DNA from: Methylocystis bryophila
GTDB lineage: Bacteria > Pseudomonadota > Alphaproteobacteria > Rhizobiales > Beijerinckiaceae
Assembly (NCBI RefSeq): GCF_027925445.1
Contig: NZ_AP027149.1
Location: forward strand, 3,236,501 to 3,300,500
Length of the DNA stretch: 64,000 nt
Reading direction: 5' to 3'
Of this stretch, positions 1 through 8,737 are shown piece by piece; the stretch's first letter is position 1; the number at the start of each line of letters is the position of its first letter. The notes under the pieces are model-generated. The model saw only the letters and a program-made list of their open reading frames with translations. It did no database searches and was not told the DNA's origin. The translations under genes were made by a program, and so were the position numbers.

Positions 1-329
1 TTCAGGCCTATATTTTGGCGAATCCTGCGGAGGATCACTCCGTGGAGCGGCTCGCGGCGCGTCTCAATATGAGTCCGCGGAACTTCGCGCGGCATTTTCA
101 AGCAGAAGCCGGGATGACACCCGCGAAATTCGTCGAGAAAGCGCGCGTCGAGACGGCTCGCTGCAAGCTCGAACAAACCCATCTGTTGCTCGAAGCCATT
201 GCGGCGGAGACGGGCTTTGGCACGCCCGAGCGGATGCAGCGCGCCTTCCAGCGATTGCTCAACGTCGGTCCACAAGACTACCGGGCGCGGTTTCAGTCGA
301 CCGCAATTAGAGGGAGAACCCCGCCATGA
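1..329 (+). CDS. GlxA-family AraC-type transcriptional regulator, C-terminal part (gene runs off the window start)
   Basis: The frame is open from base 3 to the TGA at 327-329, so only the last ~108 residues are visible. They form the double helix-turn-helix DNA-binding domain of AraC-type activators: HSVERLAARLNMSPRNFARHF is the first HTH, and the helix around LLEAIAAETGFGTPERMQRAF is the second. The wording SPRNFARHFQAEAGMTPAKFVE is typical of GlxA-like regulators, whose missing N-terminus would be a DJ-1/PfpI-like domain. The stop overlaps the ATG of a truncated hypX copy (ATGA at 326-329), and intact hypX lies 287 bp downstream. This suggests, but does not prove, a link with hydrogenase maturation. 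The TTG at 15 is unlikely to be the real start because homology continues up to it. Confidence 0.85.
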   Translation, partial: QAYILANPAEDHSVERLAARLNMSPRNFARHFQAEAGMTPAKFVEKARVETARCKLEQTHLLLEAIAAETGFGTPERMQRAFQRLLNVGPQDYRARFQSTAIRGRTPP

Positions 330-394
330 GAATCCTGTTTCTCACATCGGCGCGTAACAGCCTGAGTGAAAGGCTGCAGGCGCCAATGCGGTAG
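326..394 (+). pseudogene. Truncated duplicate of the hypX 5' end (22 codons)
   Basis: The ATG at 326 opens a 22-codon frame that stops at TAG 392-394. Its first 17 residues (MRILFLTSARNSLSERL) match the start of intact HypX (MKILFLTTAHNSLSQRL) at 13 of 17 positions, and the DNA is also similar. Similarity ends near base 380. It is best read as a remnant of a tandem duplication of the regulator/hypX junction. Confidence 0.75.
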
Positions 395-433
395 CCTTCC
401 AGGGATTTTCAATGGCCGAGGTCCCTGTACTGA

Positions 434-615
434 AATGATGCCGGGGATATTCGTCGAGCCGGCGCCTCGAGGCGGCGCGTAGTGAGCTCGAAAAAATCCG
501 GCTGATACTCGACGCCATCGCGACGGAAACGGGCTCGGAGAGCGTCTGCTCATCCCGCCCGCAAGCTAACTGCGCGCGTTTTCGTCCACCGCAATCAGAG
601 AAAGGAGAACGCCCC
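434..615 (+). pseudogene. Decayed second copy of the GlxA-type regulator 3' end plus hypX leader
   Basis: This stretch resembles bases 110-325. In shifted frames it can be read as MPGIFVE then RLEAARSELEKIRLILDAIA then TETG, matching MTPAKFVE, RVETARCKLEQTHLLLEAIA and AETG of the intact regulator. The leader before the ATG is also shared: (ACCGCAATYAGAG...GGAGAAC...) precedes both 326 and 616. Frameshifts and stops rule out a working protein. The remaining function is probably only the leader and ribosome-binding site (AAAGGAG at 600-606) of hypX. Confidence 0.7.
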
Positions 616-2463
616 ATGAAGATTCTGTTTCTCACGACGGCGCACAATAGCCTGAGCCAAAGGCTTCTGATCGAACTGACGGAACGAGGACACGAGGTCG
701 CCGTGACGCTGGCCTCGAGCGACGAGGCCATGCTGAAAGGCGCGGCCGAGAACGAACCGGAGCTGATCATCGCGCCGATGCTCAAGGCGGCGATCCCGAA
801 AGTTATCACCGACCAGCATCTCTGCCTCATCGTCCACCCCGGGATCAAAGGCGACCGCGGGCCGTCCTCGCTCGACTGGGCGATCAAGAACGGCGAGAGG
901 GTCTGGGGCGCGACAGTATTAGAGGCCAGTGATGAATGGGACGCGGGGCCGATCTGGGCGACGCGGGAATTCAAGATGCCCACGCCCGCCGTCTCCAAGA
1001 GCCAGCTTTATCGCCAGGAGGTTACCGAAGCGGCCGTCGCGGCCGTGCTCGAAGCCGTGGAGAAGTTTCGGGCGACCGGATTTACGCCGGAGGTTCTCGA
1101 TTACACGCGCCCCGATGTGCGCGGAACCTGGCGTTCCCCCATGCGCCAAGCTGATCGGGCCATCGATTGGAGCCAGGACTCGACGGAAGCGATCGTTACA
1201 AAGATCAACGCCGCCGACAGCGCGCCGGGCGTGCTCGACCGCTCTTTCGGCGCTGAGTTCTATCTCTATGACGCACACGTCGAAGATCGCTTGAAGGGCG
1301 CGCCGGGCGCGTTCCTCGCGCAGCGTAATGGCGCCATTTGCGTCGGGACAAAGGACGGCGCCGTGTGGATCACGCATATGAAGCTCAAGGACCGCGTCGA
1401 TCGGAACGAGGCGGGCTGCGGCGTCCCCGATCCCGGCCCCGGCTGCGTCAATTGCGCGCTCGACATTTGCCCGGCCGCGCAAATCAAGCTCCCCGCGACG
1501 ATGGCGCTCGGGCGCCGCGCGGCGAATGCGCCAAAAGCGCCCCTGCCGATCGACGCCGCGCCGGACTATCGCACCTTCCAGGAGATCCGCTACGTCGAGG
1601 ACGGGAGCGTCGGCAGACTCCACTTCGAGTTTAGCAACGGCGCGATGAGCACGCGCCAGTGCTTCCGACTACGCGACGCCTTCCTCTATGCCCGCAGCCG
1701 ACCGACGAAGATCATCGAGCTTGTCGGCGGCGCCGATTTCTTTTCCAATGGCATTCATCTCAACGTGATCGAGGCCTCGGATGATCCGGCGCTTGAATCC
1801 TGGCGAAACATCATTGCGATCGACGACGTCGTGCTCGAGATCCTCAATACGATGTCGCATCTCGTCGTCGCGGGCTTCTGCGGAAACGCCGGCGCGGGCG
1901 GGGCGATCCTGCCGCTTGCGGCGGATTACGTCTATGCGCGCGAAGGCGTCGTGTTCAACCCGCACTACAAAGGCATGGGCGGACTCTACGGTTCGGAATA
2001 TTTGACCTATCTGCTGCCACGGCGGGTCGGCGCGGAACGCGCGCTGGAGCTCACCGAATGCCTGAAGCCGATGGGAACGCGCGACGCCAAACGCATCGGC
2101 TTCATCGACGACGCCTTTGGCGCAAGCGTCGCCGAGTTTCAAAAGCGCCTTGCCGAGAGATCGGCGGCGCTCGCGACGCGTCAGGACTTTTGGCTGATGC
2201 TGCGCGACAAGCACGAACGACGCCTCGCCGATGAGCGCGTGAAGCCGCTCGCCGCCTATCGCGCCGAGGAATTGGCCCAGATGCGCGAGAACTTCTGGGG
2301 ACCCGATCCAGCCTATCATGCGGCGCGGCGGCGCTTCGTCTACAAAGGCGAGCCCCGGCGTATCGCGGTCAAGCCGTTGCAGAGCGCCGTCTCGCCCTCG
2401 CCAGGACTATTCGGCGAGTTGCGCCGGCGCGTCCGGGCCTTCGCCGGCAGGGGCGCGCTGTGA
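616..2463 (+). CDS. hypX: HypX/HoxX, [NiFe]-hydrogenase maturation protein (CO-ligand synthesis)
   Basis: The 615-residue product has two fused enzyme folds. The N-terminal ~170 residues are a formyltransferase-like domain with HPGIKGDRGPSSLDW at 74-88 and DAGPIW at 109-114. The C-terminal half is enoyl-CoA-hydratase-like, with GNAGAGGAILPLAADYV and NPHYKGMGGLYGSEY. HypX is known in aerobic hydrogenase producers to make the active-site CO from a formyl-tetrahydrofolate-derived formyl group in the cytoplasm. A ~38-residue insert between the domains carries Cys268, 277, 280 and 285, which I do not recall in typical HypX of ~560-590 residues. The start is the ATG with AAAGGAG 10 bases upstream. 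Other hyp or hydrogenase genes are presumably left of the window. Confidence 0.92.
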   Translation: MKILFLTTAHNSLSQRLLIELTERGHEVAVTLASSDEAMLKGAAENEPELIIAPMLKAAIPKVITDQHLCLIVHPGIKGDRGPSSLDWAIKNGERVWGATVLEASDEWDAGPIWATREFKMPTPAVSKSQLYRQEVTEAAVAAVLEAVEKFRATGFTPEVLDYTRPDVRGTWRSPMRQADRAIDWSQDSTEAIVTKINAADSAPGVLDRSFGAEFYLYDAHVEDRLKGAPGAFLAQRNGAICVGTKDGAVWITHMKLKDRVDRNEAGCGVPDPGPGCVNCALDICPAAQIKLPATMALGRRAANAPKAPLPIDAAPDYRTFQEIRYVEDGSVGRLHFEFSNGAMSTRQCFRLRDAFLYARSRPTKIIELVGGADFFSNGIHLNVIEASDDPALESWRNIIAIDDVVLEILNTMSHLVVAGFCGNAGAGGAILPLAADYVYAREGVVFNPHYKGMGGLYGSEYLTYLLPRRVGAERALELTECLKPMGTRDAKRIGFIDDAFGASVAEFQKRLAERSAALATRQDFWLMLRDKHERRLADERVKPLAAYRAEELAQMRENFWGPDPAYHAARRRFVYKGEPRRIAVKPLQSAVSPSPGLFGELRRRVRAFAGRGAL

Positions 2464-2464
2464 A

Positions 2465-2573
2465 GCGAATGCCGCAAAATTTGACAGACATTCGCGATCG
2501 GATTCGCTCCGAGCTTTTGATAAGGCGCGATTCCTTATCGCTCGAACGACGCCGCTCGAGCGGGAGGCGCACT
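2465..2573 (+). repeat. Intergenic repeat family A, copy 1
   Basis: The copy begins 2 bases after the hypX stop. It has the family A order: GCGAAT..CCGCAAAA, TTGACAGAC, TTCGCTC, a GGCGCGATT block, then the inverted TCGAACGA...CGCTCGAGCGG segment. It is nearly full length and matches the copy at 12145-12256. Confidence 0.75.
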
Positions 2574-3033
2574 AACCGCGTGATGCGAAAAAGCGGCAGC
2601 CCTTTGTCGCCGAGCACGCAGTCGGATGTCTTGAAAACGATCACGTTTTCCGCTTTCGCGGTCCCGCCAAACGCAACCCGGTCGCCGCGACGCGAACAGA
2701 GACCGATTGAGCGACGAACAGCGCTTTGAAGGCGACAAGAGGAGGGCCGAATCTTTACCGAGGATAAGGCTTCGGCTATAATGCGCTGAGGGAATAACCG
2801 CTGAGCTGTTTGCAATGCGTGAGATCCTTTGCATTGAGTGAGTTCGATTGAACGTTGCACAAGCGGCGCTTTTTTTCGCGCCCACAAAACAAAGCATTCT
2901 CGCCTGATTGGCTCGACCCCGTCAGAATTTTCGTCGATCAGGGGAAGCCTCTTGCAGGCCAAGCGCTCCGCGAACGGGGCGATTCTCAACAATGGGAGGC
3001 GCGAGCTTAGAAACCGCAGTAAGGAGCGTCGAC
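2574..3033. other. Intergenic region with no recognisable gene
   Basis: About 460 bases between repeat A copy 1 and the AIM24-like gene. Visible items are an inverted repeat with 7-bp arms (GAAAACG-atca-CGTTTTC, 2633-2650) and a TATAAT hexamer at 2773-2778 that could be a -10 box, although no convincing -35 is seen. Short open frames on both strands have no credible ribosome-binding sites. Confidence 0.4.
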
Positions 3034-4017
3034 ATGCTCATCCGGCAGTCCCGAATCCCCTCGCCTTCGCTCGGTCTCGGAGAGAGCGCCTTTCAACTCC
3101 TCGAAGGGCGCGACGGAGTCTCGGTTAGGCTCGGTCCCTACGCGCATTTCTTCGACCGGCCCGGCCGGTCGGTCAGCAAATGGACGGGCGCGAAGACCAC
3201 GCCCCGCCAAAGTCCGCATCCGCAGCCGCAGCGTTCGCGCATCATGCGCGAGCTCGCGCTTCTTGCGCGCCTGCTGTTTGGCGGAGGCGATGTCAGAATC
3301 AACATGATCGCGGCGCAAAATCAGCCGATTGAGGTCTTGCTCACGGCGGGCGACGGAAATGTTGTCGAATGCATCGACTTGCCGAGGCTCGCGCGGGAGG
3401 GCGCGCCGCCGCTGCTTTTTCTCCAGACGACCTATCTCTGCTCGTCGAGCAACGCTTTTTTTCGCTCAGTGCTGAGCGACGCTTCCACGGCGAGCTGGGC
3501 GCGCGCGCCCTATGTGTACAAGACCTATCGGCAGCAGAGCCTCGTGAAGCCCGCGATCCTCTGCCTCTCAGGCCGCACCAAAATCTTGCGCGAGCATCTT
3601 GAACCGGGTGAAAGGCGCGACTTCGCTCTCGGCAACATCATCGCCTTGACGAGCAACGTCGTTTCCGTGCTCAAGCCAAGCAATCGCTATTGGGTGGAGG
3701 AGTTCCGCTTCCCGGTCTATCGCGTCTTCGACGCAGCCGAGGAAGACTCGCGACAAATCTCATTTTCTTCCTTTTCGAGGCAGGACCGGCGACGCATGTT
3801 TAAGGAAGCGCGCGCCGCCGCGAAAACCCTGCTCGAGTCGATCCGGGCCCGCGAGGGCTTCTTCGTTTGCGAGGTCATGAACGCATCCGATAAGCCCGCC
3901 TATGTCTATGTGCAGCTCAATAGGAGCGATTTTTATGGCGGCTCGGGCCTGTTGGGCTACGCCGTCAGAATCGCTGCGATGTTCTTGCGCTCGTCGAGCT
4001 TCCTCACGGGCCGCTAG
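3034..4017 (+). CDS. AIM24-like (TraT/altered inheritance of mitochondria 24) family protein, tentative
   Basis: 327 residues of predicted soluble, beta-rich sequence. The start is set at ATG 3034 because AAGGAG (3021-3026) sits 7 bases upstream; the frame is open further 5' but lacks a site. The middle (KPAILCLSGRTKILREHL, then IIALTSNVVSVLKP and YRVF) resembles the 'display on the surface / lustrous beta' pattern of AIM24-type proteins, a family of unknown biochemical role. The C-terminus ends with a hydrophobic segment (LLGYAVRIAAMFL). It converges on recR with only 12 bases between stop codons. The family call rests on weak pattern recognition; otherwise it is a conserved hypothetical. 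Confidence 0.45.
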   Translation: MLIRQSRIPSPSLGLGESAFQLLEGRDGVSVRLGPYAHFFDRPGRSVSKWTGAKTTPRQSPHPQPQRSRIMRELALLARLLFGGGDVRINMIAAQNQPIEVLLTAGDGNVVECIDLPRLAREGAPPLLFLQTTYLCSSSNAFFRSVLSDASTASWARAPYVYKTYRQQSLVKPAILCLSGRTKILREHLEPGERRDFALGNIIALTSNVVSVLKPSNRYWVEEFRFPVYRVFDAAEEDSRQISFSSFSRQDRRRMFKEARAAAKTLLESIRAREGFFVCEVMNASDKPAYVYVQLNRSDFYGGSGLLGYAVRIAAMFLRSSSFLTGR

Positions 4018-4029
4018 CGCGTGATCTAA

Positions 4030-4635
4030 TTAAAGCGCGGTGCGCCGTTCGAGCGCCGCGGCGAGCGTGCCTTCATCGAGATAGTCGAGCTCGCCGCCGA
4101 CCGGGACGCCATGGGCGAGACGCGTCGTCTTGACGCCCGTAGGGACTAACAGATCGGCGATGTAATGGGCGGTCGTCTGGCCGTCGACGGTCGCATTCAC
4201 GGCGAGGATCACCTCGCGGATGTCGCCGCTCTGGGCCCGCTCGATCAGCTTGGGAAGATTGAGATCGTCGGGGCCGACGCCATCGAGCGGGGACAGCACG
4301 CCGCCGAGCACGTGATAAAGCGCGCGGAAAGGCTGCGCCCGCTCGAGCGCCCAGAGATCGGCCACGGTCTCGACGACAATGAGCGTCGAGGCGTCGCGTC
4401 GCGTATCGACACAAATCGCGCAAGGATCGCTCGTATCGATATTGCCGCAGCGCGAGCAGGTCACGATGCGCTCATAGGCGACGCGCATGGCCTCGCTCAG
4501 GGGACCGAGCAACTCCTCGCGTTTTCGCATGAGATGCAGCGCCACGCGGCGCGCGGAACGCGGACCCAATCCCGGCAGGCGCGCCAAAAGCTGGATCAGC
4601 CTTTCGATCTCGGGACCCGCGATGCGCTCAGCCAT
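4030..4635 (-). CDS. recR: Recombination protein RecR
   Basis: 201 residues, the usual RecR length. The order is canonical: N-terminal helix-hairpin-helix (LARLPGLGPRSARRVALHLM), a four-cysteine zinc finger (CSRCGNIDTSDPCAIC, residues ~60-75), then a Toprim domain (LIVVETVADLWALE, and VILAVNATVDGQTTAHYIAD) and a short C-terminal tail. RecR acts with RecF/RecO to load RecA on gapped DNA in the cytoplasm. It lies 4 bases downstream of ybaB in the conserved order dnaX-ybaB-recR and is almost certainly co-transcribed. Confidence 0.97.
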   Translation of the reverse strand: MAERIAGPEIERLIQLLARLPGLGPRSARRVALHLMRKREELLGPLSEAMRVAYERIVTCSRCGNIDTSDPCAICVDTRRDASTLIVVETVADLWALERAQPFRALYHVLGGVLSPLDGVGPDDLNLPKLIERAQSGDIREVILAVNATVDGQTTAHYIADLLVPTGVKTTRLAHGVPVGGELDYLDEGTLAAALERRTAL

Positions 4636-4639
4636 GGGT

Positions 4640-4960
4640 TCAGAACGGCAGCTTCATGCCGGGCGGCAACTGCAGACCACCGGTAATGGCCTTCATCTTC
4701 TCGGTCATCGCGGCTTCCGCCTTGGCCCGCGCCTGCGCATGCGCCGAGACGATCAGATCCTCGAGGATCTCGCCTTCCTCAGGCTTCAAGAGGCCTTTAT
4801 CGATCGAGACCTTCTGCAACGCGCCCTTGGCCGTTAGCGTCACCTTCACGACGCCGCCGCCAGCCTCGCCTTCGACGAATGTCGTCTCGAGCTCAGCCTG
4901 CGCTTCCTGCATCTTCGCCTGCATGGCCTGCGCTTGCTTGATCATTCCCATGAAATCCAT
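4640..4960 (-). CDS. ybaB: YbaB/EbfC family nucleoid-associated protein
   Basis: 106 residues with the typical start MDFMGMIKQAQAMQAKMQ, a coiled amphipathic helix, and the core EGEAGGGVVKVTLTAKGALQ followed by EEGEILEDLIVSAHAQA. The C-terminus is the usual GGLQLPPGMKLPF. Family members are small DNA-binding dimers that coat DNA. It sits between dnaX (71 bases upstream) and recR (4 bases downstream), the standard bacterial arrangement that supports the call. Confidence 0.96.
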   Translation of the reverse strand: MDFMGMIKQAQAMQAKMQEAQAELETTFVEGEAGGGVVKVTLTAKGALQKVSIDKGLLKPEEGEILEDLIVSAHAQARAKAEAAMTEKMKAITGGLQLPPGMKLPF

Positions 4961-5031
4961 CGTCTTCTCCCCGTTATGCGCGTGCTCCCCAAACGGATCG
5001 TCCGGAAAGTCTCGCCTGAATGCGGTGCGAT

Positions 5032-6834
5032 CTAGTCCTCGTCCGGCTCTGCCCCGTCTGCGTAAACGACCTCGGCTTCGGGCGCCGCCGGCATCGCCTC
5101 GTCAGCCCTGCCGCGCACGGCGACGATCTGCGCGCCGGGAAAGCAGGCGAGCGCCGCGGCGACGACCGGGTCCCGCTCGACGTCGCTGCGCCGCTCGTTC
5201 TCGCGCGCCTCGCGCTCTTCGTCGAGCGTGGGCTTTCCGCCTGACGCGACCGTCGAAACGACCCAGCGCTCGCCCGTCCAGGCCTGCAGCCGCTGCGTGA
5301 GGGTCTGCGGCAACTGCGGCGGCGCGCCAGGCGCGAGCGCGAATTCGAGCCGCAGCGGCTCGAAGCGGACGAGACGCACATATTGCTCGAGCTGCAATTT
5401 GAGCAGCATATCCCGCTTCTCGCCGGCGAGCGCGACAAGCGCGGGAAAGTCGCGCAAGACCGGCCCTCCGCTTGGCGCCGGCGCGGATTGCGGGACCGCG
5501 GCCACGCCCGCTCGTCTCGGCGGATTCGGCGCGATGGAGGGCGCGCCGCTCGCCGCAAAAGAAACGGGCGCGCCCCGTGACCCGGCGGGCGGTTGCGAGG
5601 CCTGCGGGGGCGGGCTGCCGCCTTGACCAAAGCCGAGCTTGCGCAAGGCTTCGTCCGGCGTCGGCAATTCCGCCGCATGGGCGAGCCGCACCAGAACCAT
5701 GTCGGCCGCAGCATAGGGCGTCTGCGAAACGCGCAGCTCCTCGATCCCCTTGGCGAGGATCTGCCAGGCGCGCGAGAGCGCTGGCAAGGACAGCTCGCCC
5801 GCAAGCGCCGTCCCGCGGCGGCTCTCCTCCGGCGTCAGCGCGCTCGATTGCGCGGTCTGCGGCGCGACCTTGATGCGCGTTACGAGATGCGTGAACTCGG
5901 CGAGTTCGGTGAGCATTTGCGCGGGATCGGCGCCCGCGTTGTACTGATCCTCGAAGAGCTTCAGCGCGTCGGCGATGCTGCCGGCCATGACCGCCTCGAA
6001 AAGCTCGATCACGCAGGCGCGGTCAGCGACGCCCAGCATGGCGCGCAAATCGTCAGCCAGGATTTCGGCGCCCTCGCCCGCTGCGCCATGCGCCATCGCT
6101 TGATCGAGCAGCGAGAGCGCGTCGCGCACCGAGCCCTCGGCGGCGCGCGCGATGACCGCGAGCGCCGCCGGCTCGATCGTAACCTTTTCGAGCGCGCAGA
6201 TCTTGCGCAGATGCTCGGCGAGAAGGGCCGCGTCGACGCGGCGCAGATCAAATCGCTGGCAGCGCGAGCGCACCGTCACCGGAACTTTCTCGATCTCGGT
6301 CGTCGCAAAGACGAATTTCACATGCTCGGGCGGCTCCTCCAGCGTCTTCAGCAGCCCGTTGAAGGCGGACTTCGAGAGCATGTGCACTTCGTCGATGATA
6401 TAGACCTTCATGCGCGCCATGACGGGGCGATAGCGCGCATTGTCGATGATCTCGCGCACATCGTCGATGCTCGTGTGCGAGGCCGCGTCCATCTCGAGCA
6501 CGTCCGGGTGGCGCGACTCTATGATCGCCTGACAATGGACGCCGATCTCGTCCATTTCGATCGTCGGACGGCTGACGGCGGGCCGGCCGTCTCGGGCTGG
6601 GAGCTCGTAGTTGAAGGCGCGCGCCAGGATGCGCGCGGTCGTCGTCTTGCCGACGCCGCGCACCCCGGTGAGGAGATAAGCCTGATGGATGCGCTCGAGC
6701 CTGAAGGCGTTCTCGAGCGTGCGCACCATCGGCTCCTGGCCGATGAGATCGGCGAAGCTCGACGGCCGATATTTGCGCGCGAGCACGCGATAGGCCGACG
6801 GCGCGGAAGGGGTTGGGAAGAGCCCGTCGTCCAT
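5032..6834 (-). CDS. dnaX: DNA polymerase III subunits gamma and tau
   Basis: 600 residues from the ATG at 6834 (MDDGLFPTPS...); the open frame continues upstream but into the SRP RNA, so a longer start is rejected. The AAA+ clamp-loader domain shows Walker A (GVRGVGKTTTAR), Walker B (IIDEVHMLSKSAFN), and sensor region FVFATTEIEKVPVTVRSRCQ. The zinc-module cysteines of E. coli DnaX are reduced to a single GVHCQAI, as in other alphaproteobacteria as far as I recall. A Pro/Ala-rich linker (~residues 430-490) leads to the tau C-terminal polymerase-binding part. I saw no obvious slippery heptamer, so a separate gamma product is unproven. Confidence 0.95.
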   Translation of the reverse strand: MDDGLFPTPSAPSAYRVLARKYRPSSFADLIGQEPMVRTLENAFRLERIHQAYLLTGVRGVGKTTTARILARAFNYELPARDGRPAVSRPTIEMDEIGVHCQAIIESRHPDVLEMDAASHTSIDDVREIIDNARYRPVMARMKVYIIDEVHMLSKSAFNGLLKTLEEPPEHVKFVFATTEIEKVPVTVRSRCQRFDLRRVDAALLAEHLRKICALEKVTIEPAALAVIARAAEGSVRDALSLLDQAMAHGAAGEGAEILADDLRAMLGVADRACVIELFEAVMAGSIADALKLFEDQYNAGADPAQMLTELAEFTHLVTRIKVAPQTAQSSALTPEESRRGTALAGELSLPALSRAWQILAKGIEELRVSQTPYAAADMVLVRLAHAAELPTPDEALRKLGFGQGGSPPPQASQPPAGSRGAPVSFAASGAPSIAPNPPRRAGVAAVPQSAPAPSGGPVLRDFPALVALAGEKRDMLLKLQLEQYVRLVRFEPLRLEFALAPGAPPQLPQTLTQRLQAWTGERWVVSTVASGGKPTLDEEREARENERRSDVERDPVVAAALACFPGAQIVAVRGRADEAMPAAPEAEVVYADGAEPDED

Positions 6835-6907
6835 CCGCTGCGCTTGAAGCCCGCTGGAGAAATGGCGCGCGCGGAGGCTGCTCAAGCCGGGAGATCGCGC
6901 GAAACGT

Positions 6908-7001
6908 GGGAGGTTGGACGAAGACCCGCCCGTTCTCGTTAGGGCTGCTTCCTTCCGGACCTGACCCGGTTGGCGAGTGGAACGTCCACCGCCAACCTCC
7001 C
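6908..7001 (-). ncRNA. ffs: Signal recognition particle RNA, small bacterial (4.5S) type
   Basis: On the minus strand the sequence carries the invariant SRP core GGGTCAGGTCCGGAAGGAAG followed by CAGCCCTAACG. The ends pair perfectly: GGGAGGTTGG at the 5' end with CCAACCTCCC at the 3' end (forward 6992-7001 and 6908-6917), giving a ~94-nt hairpin. It lies 73 bases upstream of dnaX, an arrangement common in alphaproteobacteria. The RNA binds Ffh and directs membrane proteins to the translocon. Confidence 0.95.
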
Positions 7002-7339
7002 GAGGGCTATTTGGCAAATGCCGGCGGGCGGCGCAAGAGGCGAGAGGCCTGCCGAGCTGCGGCTTCGCCTCGCGGGTCTCCCTTCGCCAAGCGGGCGCCG
7101 TCCATGCGCCGCCAGCGCCGTCGCCATTCTCCTCGACAATTCGCCCTTGTCAGAGACGGCAAAGTGCGGGAAAGGTGCACCCGCACGGGAGGCCATTGCG
7201 ACGAAGCCGCTTGCGCGGACCGTTCGACGCTCAAAAGCCCTTGCGCCTGTAGGAGGAATCTCCCGCTCGTCACCTTCGCGGCGCCGCCGCGAGCCATCGA
7301 GGCTCAACGCCAATTTTCTGATTTGGCTCAGGGATCGAG
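7002..7339. other. Intergenic region, divergent promoters expected
   Basis: 338 bases between ffs (minus strand) and the glycosyltransferase (plus strand). It must hold the ffs promoter and probably the glycosyltransferase promoter. No repeat, RNA or gene is recognised; small open frames here lack ribosome-binding sites. Confidence 0.4.
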
Positions 7340-8476
7340 ATGAAACTGCTTCTCTTCGCGAATACGGATTGGTATCTCTTCAATTTTCGCCGCTCGCTTG
7401 CGTCTAAGCTTCGCGAGGCGGGACATGAGGTGTTGCTGCTTTCGCCGCCCGGTCCTTATGTCGAGCAGCTTCGCGCGCTCGGCTTCGATTGGCGCGAAGC
7501 GCCCATGGAGCGGCGCAGCCTGAACCCGATGCGTGAAGCCGCGCTGCTGTTTTGGCTTTATCGTCTGCTCCGGGCAGAACGCCCCGATGTGATCCATTCC
7601 TTCACGATTAAATGCGTCGTTTACGGCGCGCTGGCCGGGCGGCTAGCGGGCGTCTCCCGCGTCAACGCGGTCGCCGGCATGGGCCATGTCTTCACCACCG
7701 ACTCGCTCAAGACGCGTCTACTGCGCCCGCTCGTGCGCTCTTTGATGCGCGCGGCCCTAGGCGGCGATCGCGCCCGGCTGATCCTGCAAAATCCCGACGA
7801 CATCAATCTCTTTCTCGGCGCCGGATTGGCCTCGCAAGAGCGCATACGGTTGATTCCGGGCTCCGGCGTGGATACCGAGCGCTTCAAGCCCCCGACGCAG
7901 CCACGCGCTCCTGACGAGCCGCCCTACGTATTGCTCGCATCGCGCATGCTCTGGGACAAAGGCATCAGGGAATTCGTCGAAGCGGCGCGCGCGCTCAAGG
8001 CTGAGGGTCGCAATATCCGCTTTGCTCTTGCGGGCACGCCGGACCCGGGCAATCCGACGGCGGTTCCCGAAGAGACCCTGATCGCATGGCGAGAGTCGGG
8101 CGTCGTGGAGTGGCTCGGGCATGTAAGCGACATGCCCGCCTTGTTCGCGAGGATCGACATCCTGGTTCTGCCGAGCTACCGCGAAGGCTTGCCCAAGGGC
8201 CTGATCGAGGCCGCCGCCTGCGCCCGAGCGCTCGTCGCGACCGATGTTCCCGGCTGCCGCGAAGTGATTAGTCACGGCGTCGACGGGTTGTTGGTGCCGG
8301 CCGGAGAATCGGAGCCACTGGCCCAGGCCATTGCGCAACTTCTTGACGATCCCGCGCTCGCCCGGCGCCTTGCCGAAGCGGCCAGAGCGAAAGCGCTCGC
8401 CGAGTTCGACGAGCGGAAGATCATCAACGCGACCGTTGCGGTCTACCACGAGGTTGCGACGCCGGCGCGGCTATAG
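7340..8476 (+). CDS. GT4-family glycosyltransferase
   Basis: 378 residues with a GT-B fold. The N-terminal Rossmann domain begins MKLLLFANTDWYLFNFRRSL, followed by DVIHSFTIKCVVYGALAGRL. The C-terminal domain begins near RIRLIPGSGVDTERFKP and has the nucleotide-sugar-binding region SYREGLPKGLIEAAACAR with the EX7E-type glutamates, then TDVPGCREVI and GLLVPAGESEPL. It resembles enzymes that extend capsule or O-antigen repeat units on undecaprenyl-diphosphate at the cytoplasmic face. It precedes a sugar-modification module on the same strand, so a role in the same polysaccharide is likely. Donor and acceptor sugars cannot be told from sequence. Confidence 0.88.
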   Translation: MKLLLFANTDWYLFNFRRSLASKLREAGHEVLLLSPPGPYVEQLRALGFDWREAPMERRSLNPMREAALLFWLYRLLRAERPDVIHSFTIKCVVYGALAGRLAGVSRVNAVAGMGHVFTTDSLKTRLLRPLVRSLMRAALGGDRARLILQNPDDINLFLGAGLASQERIRLIPGSGVDTERFKPPTQPRAPDEPPYVLLASRMLWDKGIREFVEAARALKAEGRNIRFALAGTPDPGNPTAVPEETLIAWRESGVVEWLGHVSDMPALFARIDILVLPSYREGLPKGLIEAAACARALVATDVPGCREVISHGVDGLLVPAGESEPLAQAIAQLLDDPALARRLAEAARAKALAEFDERKIINATVAVYHEVATPARL

Positions 8477-8683
8477 AGGTCGACGCGAGATTCCGTTTCG
8501 AGCGCGATGCCCAACGCAACGCGATCTCGACACGGGTGGCGGCGCGTTCCGCTATAGGCCCAAAAAACAGGCTGAGGCGACCATCCGCCGCCTAACTTCC
8601 ACCACAAGGAGCCGGCAAACGATCTTTCGTTGAGGTCATGCTGGCCGCAGGTTGGATTAGCACCGGCATATTCCGGGAAAAAC

Positions 8684-8699
8684 CCGAGTTTTTCGGGGG
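8684..8699 (+). terminator. Hairpin upstream of the sugar oxidoreductase gene, possible terminator or leader structure
   Basis: CCCGAGTTTTTCGGGG can fold as a 5-bp stem around a T-rich loop, and it is preceded by CCGGGAAAAA. It lies between the glycosyltransferase stop and the ribosome-binding site of the next gene. No clear T-run follows, so terminator function is uncertain. Confidence 0.25.
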
Positions 8700-8737
8700 A
8701 TCATAGCTTAACATCGTTCGTCAAGGAGAAAGCGGCT

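Noticed and set aside
5593..6942. 449-codon plus-strand open frame
   Set aside because: Antisense to dnaX and runs into the SRP RNA; it is a product of high GC content.
6835..7017. N-terminal extension of DnaX by 61 residues
   Set aside because: It would be translated from the SRP RNA gene; the ATG at 6834 matches the usual DnaX start.
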